Part shown: positions 58,723 to 64,000 of the stretch, one piece after another
Position numbering within the stretch: position 1 is the first letter of the stretch
Layout of the letters: the number at the start of each line of letters is the position of its first letter
Source: Novosphingobium sp. CECT 9465
GTDB lineage: Bacteria > Pseudomonadota > Alphaproteobacteria > Sphingomonadales > Sphingomonadaceae
Direction: 5' to 3'
DNA length: 64,000 nucleotides
Assembly: GCF_920987055.1 (NCBI RefSeq)
Contig: NZ_CAKLBX010000001.1
Span: 2,528,501-2,592,500, forward strand
The notes under the pieces: generated by a model
Databases searched by the model: none
Seen by the model: the letters and a program-made list of their open reading frames with translations, nothing else
What the model was told of the DNA's origin: nothing
Translations under genes and position numbers: made by a program

Positions 58723-59166
58723 CTAACGCCAGCGGGCGAGATCGTCGTGATCCTGCGCGCGCGGTTCGATCCAGCGCCAGCCATCGGCGGTCTTCTCGCG
58801 CTTCCAGAACCAGCTTTCGCTCTTGAGATGGTCCATCGCGAAATCGGCGGCAGCAAAGGCATCGCGACGGTGGCGCGCGGCGGCGGCGACCAGCACGATC
58901 GGATCACCGGGATGCATCACCCCGCTGCGATGAACGATCAGCAGGCCTTCAAGCGGCCAGCGCGATTCGGTAACGCGGGCCAGTTCCGTCATGCCCGGCA
59001 GCGTCATCGGCCCATAATGCTTGAGTTCGAGCGCTTCGACGCCACCGCCTTCACGCACCTGGCCAAGAAACGTGACAATACCGCCCGATGTTGCATGCCG
59101 CGCGTTGAACGCGGCGATCTCTGCCACCGGGTCGAGCGCCATTTCGGCCAACCTGACGTCAGCCAT
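58723..59166 (-). CDS. moaE: Molybdopterin synthase catalytic subunit
   Basis: The 147-residue protein is MoaE, the large subunit of molybdopterin synthase, which adds dithiolene sulfur to cPMP using MoaD thiocarboxylate. Motifs are 'TSGGIVTFLGQVR', 'LEGLLIVHRSGVMHPGDPIVLVAAAARHR' (in pieces) and 'AMDHLKSESWFWKRE'. Last gene in the pterin operon; moaD ends two bases upstream. It converges on the lipoprotein gene at 58173. Confidence 0.95.
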   Translation of the reverse strand: MADVRLAEMALDPVAEIAAFNARHATSGGIVTFLGQVREGGGVEALELKHYGPMTLPGMTELARVTESRWPLEGLLIVHRSGVMHPGDPIVLVAAAARHRRDAFAAADFAMDHLKSESWFWKREKTADGWRWIEPRAQDHDDLARWR

Positions 59167-59168
59167 GC

Positions 59169-59405
59169 TCAGCCACCGCTTACAGGCGGCAGGAATGCCA
59201 ATTCGTCGCCCTCACCCAGCGAAATCCCGCCCATATCCGTAATCAGGCGACCATTGAGCGCCATGCGCACCTTCTCGCCAAGCAACTGGACCGCCAGCGC
59301 CGGATCAAGCGCGGCGAGAATCCGTTCGAGCGGTCCTGCCGACACCACAAGTTCGCCCGTGCCCGCAATGTCTTCGAGCCTTCCCATGAATACCAGCCGT
59401 GGCAT
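59169..59405 (-). CDS. moaD: Molybdopterin synthase sulfur carrier subunit
   Basis: The 78-residue ubiquitin-like protein ends in Gly-Gly ('FLPPVSGG'), the site of adenylation and thiocarboxylation by MoeB. A beta-grasp opening 'LVFMGRLEDIAG' and 'VRMALNGRLITDMGGISL' are as expected. It sits between moaA (one-base gap) and moaE (two-base gap) in the operon. Confidence 0.93.
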   Translation of the reverse strand: MPRLVFMGRLEDIAGTGELVVSAGPLERILAALDPALAVQLLGEKVRMALNGRLITDMGGISLGEGDELAFLPPVSGG

Positions 59406-59406
59406 A

Positions 59407-60426
59407 TCAGCCGCCAGTGGTAGACATATGGCGCGAAACGGCAGGTGCGCCGCCCGGACGGTCGATCACGAAAGAGTGACGCTCCTGCTTCTCGCCCATC
59501 GCGCGGGCAAATGCGGTTGCCAGCTGCTCGTCCGGGTTGTCCGAACGCAGTGCCGCGCGCAGATCGACCCGGCCCTCGCCGCCAAGGCACATATAGAGCT
59601 GCCCGGTGGCGGTCACCCGCACACGGTTGCAGCCTTCGCAGAAATTGCCGGTCAGGGGCGTGATGAAGCCCAGCCGCCCGCCGGTTTCGGCAATATCGAC
59701 GTAGCGCGCAGGCCCGCCGGAGCGGGCATCGCTGGGGGTAAGCGTCCAGCGCCGTTCGAGATCACGGCGTACGGCATCGAGCGGGAGGTAATGATCGAAG
59801 CGGTCGCCTTCGACTTCGCCCAGAGGCATGACCTCGATCAGGGTAACGTCATGGCCCCGTCCGTGCGCCCATGCGATCAGATCGGGCAGGCTTGCTTCGT
59901 TGATGTCTTTCAGCGCGACCGCGTTGATCTTGACCTTGAGACCCGCCGCCTTGGCCGCAGCGATGCCTTCGAGCACTTGCGGCAGCATGTCGCGACGCGC
60001 GAGTTTGGCGAACGCGGCGCGGTCGAGCGTGTCGAGCGAGACATTGACGCGCTTCACGCCAGCCGCCGCGAGACCATCGGCAAATTCCGCCAGCCGCGTC
60101 CCGTTGGTCGTCAGGGTCAGTTCGTCAAGACCGTCACCCAACTTGCGGCCAAGAGCCTGGACCAGCTGGATCATGTCACGCCGGACAAGCGGTTCGCCCC
60201 CCGTAAGGCGAATCTTGCGCACCCCGCGTTCGATGAAGGCGAGGGCAAGGCGGTGCATTTCTTCAAGCGTCAGCACTTCGGCGCGGGGCAAAAACTCCAT
60301 CCGTTCCGGCATGCAATACGCGCAACGCAAGTCGCAGCGATCGGTGACCGACAAGCGCAAATACGTGATTCGCCGCGCAAAACGGTCAATCAGGGGCACA
60401 TTGGCGTTGGGGGAAGCGCTGTTCAC
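59407..60426 (-). CDS. moaA: GTP 3',8-cyclase MoaA
   Basis: The 339-residue radical SAM enzyme begins molybdenum cofactor synthesis from GTP. It has the radical-SAM cluster site C-x3-C-x2-C in '[11 protein letters not shown]', the second [4Fe-4S] cluster with '[20 protein letters not shown]' and the conserved C-terminal Gly-Gly ('STTGG'). Its start overlaps the upstream SDR gene by four bases. Order in transcription: folB, SDR, moaA, moaD, moaE. Confidence 0.97.
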   Translation of the reverse strand: MNSASPNANVPLIDRFARRITYLRLSVTDRCDLRCAYCMPERMEFLPRAEVLTLEEMHRLALAFIERGVRKIRLTGGEPLVRRDMIQLVQALGRKLGDGLDELTLTTNGTRLAEFADGLAAAGVKRVNVSLDTLDRAAFAKLARRDMLPQVLEGIAAAKAAGLKVKINAVALKDINEASLPDLIAWAHGRGHDVTLIEVMPLGEVEGDRFDHYLPLDAVRRDLERRWTLTPSDARSGGPARYVDIAETGGRLGFITPLTGNFCEGCNRVRVTATGQLYMCLGGEGRVDLRAALRSDNPDEQLATAFARAMGEKQERHSFVIDRPGGAPAVSRHMSTTGG

Positions 60427-61187
60427 TTCTCCATGTATACGAAGTCGCGGGGGTAAGATTCAAGGTTTGCGCCCGCATCAACGAAAATAGTCTGGCCGGT
60501 GACCGATCCGGCGGTGCTGAGGTAATGCACCGCATCGGCAATTTCGTCCGCACCGGGCAGGCGTTTCAGCGGCATGATCTCTTCGAGACGCTGCCACTGT
60601 GCAGCATCGTAGTCCGACGTCGGCAGGATCAGGCCCGGTGCAACGCCGTTGATCCGCACACGCGGCGCCATGGCGCGCGCCAGCGTCCGCACAGAGGCAT
60701 GCAGGGCCTGCTTCGACAGGGTGTAGCTCATCTGGTCGGGCACCGGGTTCATCACGCGCTGGTCAAGGATATTGACCACGCTGCCCGGACGCCCGCCGAG
60801 TGCTTCGGCAAAGGCGCGCGTCAGCAGCAGCGGTGCGAACAGGTTGACGCGGAAGTGCTGCTCCAGTTCCGCACTGGTGATCGTATCGGCGCGATCATCG
60901 TGAAACAGCGATGCACAATTGACCAGCAGGTCCGGCGAACGCCCCGCGGCCTTGGCAACCGCCGCCATCAGCATGGGCGGAAACGCCGGGTCTTCAAGAT
61001 CGCCTGCCACAGGGTGGACCGCCGCCCCCAGCCATTCCAGCTGTGCCTTGAACTCGGCGTCGAAAGTCCGGGCGTGATGAGCATGCAGCGCAAGGTCCCA
61101 CCCCTCCGCCGCCAGCTTCCGTGCGATGGCGCCGCCAATTCGCCGCCATCCGCCGGTAATCAGCGCCAACGGGCGCGTATCGGCCAT
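60423..61187 (-). CDS. SDR-family oxidoreductase, pteridine/dihydromonapterin-reductase-like
   Basis: The 254-residue short-chain dehydrogenase has the NAD(P) motif '[19 protein letters not shown]' (TGGxxxIG; the Arg pair is typical of NADPH-using pteridine reductases), 'NCASLF', and the active site '[20 protein letters not shown]' (Y-x3-K). The context of folB upstream and moaA downstream suggests reduction of a pterin such as dihydromonapterin (FolM-like) or of biopterin analogues, but this is inference. Its ATG shares a base with the folB stop, and its end overlaps moaA by four bases. Confidence 0.85.
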   Translation of the reverse strand: MADTRPLALITGGWRRIGGAIARKLAAEGWDLALHAHHARTFDAEFKAQLEWLGAAVHPVAGDLEDPAFPPMLMAAVAKAAGRSPDLLVNCASLFHDDRADTITSAELEQHFRVNLFAPLLLTRAFAEALGGRPGSVVNILDQRVMNPVPDQMSYTLSKQALHASVRTLARAMAPRVRINGVAPGLILPTSDYDAAQWQRLEEIMPLKRLPGADEIADAVHYLSTAGSVTGQTIFVDAGANLESYPRDFVYMEK

Positions 61188-61561
61188 CAGGCGCGCCGCT
61201 GCCGGTGCAGCGTGATGCCGATTTCTTCTCCGTTTTCGCTGATTGCCAGCTTCACGATCTTCACCTCAGCCCACATTATCCGATTATCCTGAAAGAACAG
61301 CGTTTCGCAGATGTGGTCTGCCACGGCTTCGATCAGCTTGAAATGCACCCCCTGGGGCAAGCCCTGACTGGCCGCGAATTTAAGGTCCATGTAGTTCTTG
61401 CTGGCAGTCAGCGGACAATCGGGGGTGTAGCGATCCTTCACTTCCAGGCCGACCCGCAATGAAATGCGCAAGGGCTGCGGCCGCCCGGTCTCTTCCGAGT
61501 AAATCCCGGTGAGGACATCGGTTTCAAAATTGGCGACTTCGAGGATCAGGGAGTCGGTCAC
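61187..61561 (-). CDS. folB: Dihydroneopterin aldolase
   Basis: The protein (124 residues from GTG 61561, with GAAGG nine bases upstream; a longer form would start at 61603) is FolB, which splits dihydroneopterin to hydroxymethyl-dihydropterin and glycolaldehyde and also epimerises. Signatures are 'GIYSEETGRPQPLRISL', 'KNYMDLK' and 'HFKLIEAVADHICETLFF', with the catalytic Lys in 'VKIVKLA'. First gene of the pterin operon; its stop touches the SDR start. The folE gene is far away at 7751. Confidence 0.92.
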   Translation of the reverse strand: MTDSLILEVANFETDVLTGIYSEETGRPQPLRISLRVGLEVKDRYTPDCPLTASKNYMDLKFAASQGLPQGVHFKLIEAVADHICETLFFQDNRIMWAEVKIVKLAISENGEEIGITLHRQRRA

Positions 61562-61633
61562 GGCGTCAGCCTTCGCATTGCGGCGCACGCAAGTCCATCG
61601 CACACCACCTGAGGTTTCGTTTATCGGGGCGTT

Positions 61634-62518
61634 TCAGTTTTTCCAGCGCGCAAAGATCGCGGTGGGCAGCAGTCGGCCATCGCAGCCTTCCTCGCGGATC
61701 GACAAGTCGCCGTGTTCGATCGTGCCGGGCAGGCCTTTCAGCGCCTCTGCCAGCAGTCCGGCAATGGCCAGCGACGACATTCGCACGGCATAGACCGTCA
61801 GGAACAGGAAGCGGCTTTCGGCATCGAGCAGTTGCGCGCAATCAGCGATCAGATTGGGCAAGTGCTCCTCAAGCCGCCAAACTTCGCCATCGGGGCCACG
61901 CCCGAATTTTGGCGGATCGAGGATAATGCCGTCATAGCGCCTGGTGCGGCGCACTTCGCGCGCGGCAAACTTGGCGGCGTCATCCACGATCCAGCGCACC
62001 GGGCGGGCCGTCATCCCCGAAAGTTCGGCATTGACGCGGGCCTGCGCGACCGACTTCTTGGAAGCATCGACGTGTGTCACCGGACCGTAGTCGCTGAGCG
62101 AGAGCGTTCCGACGCCGGTATAGCCGAACAGGTTGAGGGTCTGCGCGTCGGCTTTCCCTTCGAGCCGCGCAGCCATCCAGTCCCACACCGGCGCCATGTC
62201 GGGGAAGAAGCCAAGATGACGGAACGGTGTGCACGAAGCCTGAAACCGAACATCGCCGCGGCCAAGCTCCCAGCCATCGCGCGGAACCGGACCATTGTAT
62301 TGCCAGCGTCCGCCGCCGTCCTCGTCCGATCCGGGCACGAATTCGGCATCGGCCTGCCAATCAGGCAACATCGGACTCCACATCGCCTGCGGTTCGGGCC
62401 GGATGAAACGATATTTCCCGTAACGCTCCAGCTTCCGGCCATTGCCCGAATCGAGCAGGGCGAAGTCTGCCCAGCCCTCGCCGACCATAAGCTTTGGCTG
62501 GATGTCCAGTTCAGCCAT
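61634..62518 (-). CDS. Class I SAM-dependent methyltransferase (RlmI/RlmK-like, rRNA type)
   Basis: The 294-residue protein has a Methyltrans_SAM fold like 23S rRNA m5C/m2G enzymes: 'FRHLGFFPDMAPVWDW', SAM-binding 'LNLFGYTGVGTLSLSD', 'VTHVDASKKSVAQARVNAELSG' (in pieces), and the target-site motif 'GIILDPPKFGRG'. No PUA domain precedes it. The target is likely rRNA but not proven. The ATG at 62518 lies eight bases inside the 3' end of thrC, so the two are coupled. Confidence 0.88.
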   Translation of the reverse strand: MAELDIQPKLMVGEGWADFALLDSGNGRKLERYGKYRFIRPEPQAMWSPMLPDWQADAEFVPGSDEDGGGRWQYNGPVPRDGWELGRGDVRFQASCTPFRHLGFFPDMAPVWDWMAARLEGKADAQTLNLFGYTGVGTLSLSDYGPVTHVDASKKSVAQARVNAELSGMTARPVRWIVDDAAKFAAREVRRTRRYDGIILDPPKFGRGPDGEVWRLEEHLPNLIADCAQLLDAESRFLFLTVYAVRMSSLAIAGLLAEALKGLPGTIEHGDLSIREEGCDGRLLPTAIFARWKN

Positions 62519-63917
62519 TGCGCATGGTCGCACGGTCGGCAACGTAGGCCGCGATTTCATCGTAGCTGCCCGACAGGTGGTCGCAGCGCTCTTCACGCTC
62601 GAACAGGTCGCCCACGCGCGCGGGCAGGCCGGGGCGCAGGCCGGTGGCGCGCTCTACCGCATCGACGAACTTGGCCGGGTGTGCGGTTGCCAGAGTGACG
62701 ATGGGCACGCCCGCCGGAATACCGTCGGCCACGCGCGCGGCATGGAGCGCGATGGCAGTGTGCGGATCGAGCACTTCGCCGCAAGCCTCGTAAGCCCAGC
62801 GCATGGCGTTGGCCATGTCACCTGCGTCGGCGCGCTCGGAGGTAACCAGGGCGGCTGCCGATTCGCGCTGCGCGTTGGTCAGCTGGATCGCCCTGGTCGC
62901 TTCAAACGTCCGCATCTGCCCGGCCAGCGCCGCACCATCGCGGCCGCAGCAATCGAACAGCAGGCGCTCGAAGTTGGATGACACCTGAATGTCCATCGAA
63001 GGCGCAGCGGTCGGCGTCACCGTGCTCGCCGAATAGTCGCCCGTCGAAAGCGCGCGGTGGAGGATGTCGTTGACGTTGGTGGCCACGATCAGGCGTTCGA
63101 TGGGCAGTCCCATCTTCGCCGCGACATATCCTGCGAACACATCGCCAAAGTTGCCCGTCGGCACCGAGAACGCGACCTTGCGGTCCGGCGCGCCGAGTTG
63201 CAGCGCGGCATAGAAGTAATAGACCACTTGCGCCATCAGCCGCGCCCAGTTGATCGAATTCACCGCAGCAATGCCGAAGCGCCCGGTCATCGCGGGATCG
63301 TTGAACATGCGCTTCACGGTCGCTTGCGCATCGTCAAAACTGCCGTCGATGGCGATATTGTGGACGTTGGGCGCGATCACCGTGGTCATCTGGCGGCGCT
63401 GCACATCGGACACGCGGCCATGCGGGTGGAGCATGAAGATATCGACCTTGGCCCGGCCCGCCACGGCATCGATTGCAGCCGAGCCGGTATCGCCCGATGT
63501 GGCGCCAACGATGGTCAGGTGGTCCTCGCCCTTGGCGAGGAACTCCTCGAACAGCAGGCCGAGCAATTGCAGCGCCACGTCCTTGAACGCCAGCGTGGGA
63601 CCGTGGAAAAGTTCGAGCACCCATTGCGTCTCGTCGAGCTGCTTGAGCGGGACGACTGCGGCATGCGCGAAGCGGCCATAAGCCTGTTCGCACAATTCCA
63701 GCAGGCGCTCCGGCGTCAGGCAGTCGCCAACGAACGGCTGCATGATCGTCTGCGCCAGTTGCGCATAGGGCAACCCGGCCATTGCGGCGATTTCGTCTGC
63801 GCTGAACTGCGGCCAGGTTTCGGGCACGTAAAGCCCGCCATCGGAGGCAAGACCTGCGAGCGTGACGCCCTGGAAATCGAGCGAGGGTGCCTGCCCTCTG
63901 GTGCTGACGTACTTCAT
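62511..63917 (-). CDS. thrC: Threonine synthase
   Basis: The 468-residue PLP enzyme converts O-phosphohomoserine to threonine. It shows the PLP-Lys motif 'PTLAFKDVALQLLG', 'TIVGATSGDTGSAAIDAVAGR' (in pieces), and 'FSVPTGNFGDVFAGYVAAKMG' (in pieces), and the start 'MKYVSTRGQAPSLDFQGVTL' (in pieces). Length matches the long class. Its 3' end overlaps the methyltransferase start by eight bases. A possible upstream gene end lies 13 bases before its ATG. Confidence 0.97.
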   Translation of the reverse strand: MKYVSTRGQAPSLDFQGVTLAGLASDGGLYVPETWPQFSADEIAAMAGLPYAQLAQTIMQPFVGDCLTPERLLELCEQAYGRFAHAAVVPLKQLDETQWVLELFHGPTLAFKDVALQLLGLLFEEFLAKGEDHLTIVGATSGDTGSAAIDAVAGRAKVDIFMLHPHGRVSDVQRRQMTTVIAPNVHNIAIDGSFDDAQATVKRMFNDPAMTGRFGIAAVNSINWARLMAQVVYYFYAALQLGAPDRKVAFSVPTGNFGDVFAGYVAAKMGLPIERLIVATNVNDILHRALSTGDYSASTVTPTAAPSMDIQVSSNFERLLFDCCGRDGAALAGQMRTFEATRAIQLTNAQRESAAALVTSERADAGDMANAMRWAYEACGEVLDPHTAIALHAARVADGIPAGVPIVTLATAHPAKFVDAVERATGLRPGLPARVGDLFEREERCDHLSGSYDEIAAYVADRATMRNG

Positions 63918-63929
63918 GGGATTGGCCGG

Positions 63930-64000
63930 TTAGCGGGCACGGGGCTGCGTGGCAAGGATTCTGGCATTGCCTGCGCCGCCCCATGACAGGGCGGTGACAG
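63930..64000 (-). CDS. Possible C-terminal end of an upstream gene, cut by the window edge
   Basis: In one minus-strand frame the last 71 bases read 22 sense codons ('VTALSWGGAGNARILATQPR' then 'AR') to a TAA at 63930. This could be the tail of a gene that starts outside the window and is co-transcribed with thrC, or only non-coding sequence. The family cannot be recognised. Confidence 0.25.
   Translation of the reverse strand, partial: VTALSWGGAGNARILATQPRAR

Noticed and set aside
58747..60456. A 569-codon open frame on the plus strand over moaE, moaD and moaA
   Set aside because: It is antisense to three genes with catalytic motifs; the translation is low-sense and basic, so it is a shadow.

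Overview
The window is a chromosomal segment of a GC-rich alphaproteobacterium. Gene content and order point to the Sphingomonadales, most likely Novosphingobium or a close relative (inference). The pointers are a LOV-HTH regulator of the EL222 type, DUF4402 fimbrial-type proteins, an orphan LigAB dioxygenase, the runs mutY / DUF721 / DsbA-like / smc and ubiA / rsmE / gshA, and a sphingomonad-style REP palindrome. Coding density is high. I see no rRNA, insertion sequence, prophage or CRISPR array, and there is one tRNA (Pro, TGG).

Layout. 0-8 kb is rich in signalling: a membrane-tethered LuxR-type regulator with two unknown genes, a NarX/NarL-like two-component pair, a stand-alone LigA/LigB extradiol dioxygenase, a membrane HWE-type histidine kinase and a LOV-HTH blue-light regulator. 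7.7-15.3 kb holds folE, a renalase-like flavoprotein and a three-gene RND efflux operon. 15.5-22.2 kb holds HU, then a five-gene chaperone-usher cluster built on DUF4402 subunits, then tRNA-Pro. 22.2-25.3 kb holds an exported RidA, a cytochrome c and a Tat-type flavin amine oxidase, which read together as a periplasmic amine-oxidation module. 25.3-39 kb is mostly housekeeping: cyclophilin, MgtE, DUF1489, SulP, NudC, a serine hydrolase, MutY, DUF721, two DsbA-like thioredoxins and SMC, with a BrnT/BrnA toxin-antitoxin pair whose promoter overlaps the end of smc. 39-57 kb: UbiA, RsmE, GshA, a small monooxygenase, an isoprenylcysteine-methyltransferase-like membrane protein, BamB, YfgM, a glycosyltransferase, an alpha/beta hydrolase, SelO, an AstD-like dehydrogenase, RarD, PyrC, a YgfZ-type protein, TetR with a divergent metal-dependent hydrolase, and a GNAT. 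57-64 kb: rplU-rpmA, a small lipoprotein, a pterin operon (folB, a pteridine-reductase-like SDR, moaA, moaD, moaE), an rRNA-type methyltransferase and thrC.

The strongest candidates for undescribed biology are (i) the DUF4402 chaperone-usher cluster, which has a one-domain pilin, a diverged small subunit and a two-domain protein laid out like a tip adhesin; (ii) the exported RidA / cytochrome c / flavin amine oxidase module, which resembles the logic of the NicA2-CycN pair with an added periplasmic imine deaminase; and (iii) the LOV-HTH regulator convergent with an HWE kinase. Start codons were chosen by Shine-Dalgarno sites, signal peptides and overlaps with neighbours; doubtful ones are flagged. 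All functional calls rest on reading the sequence, with no database search.
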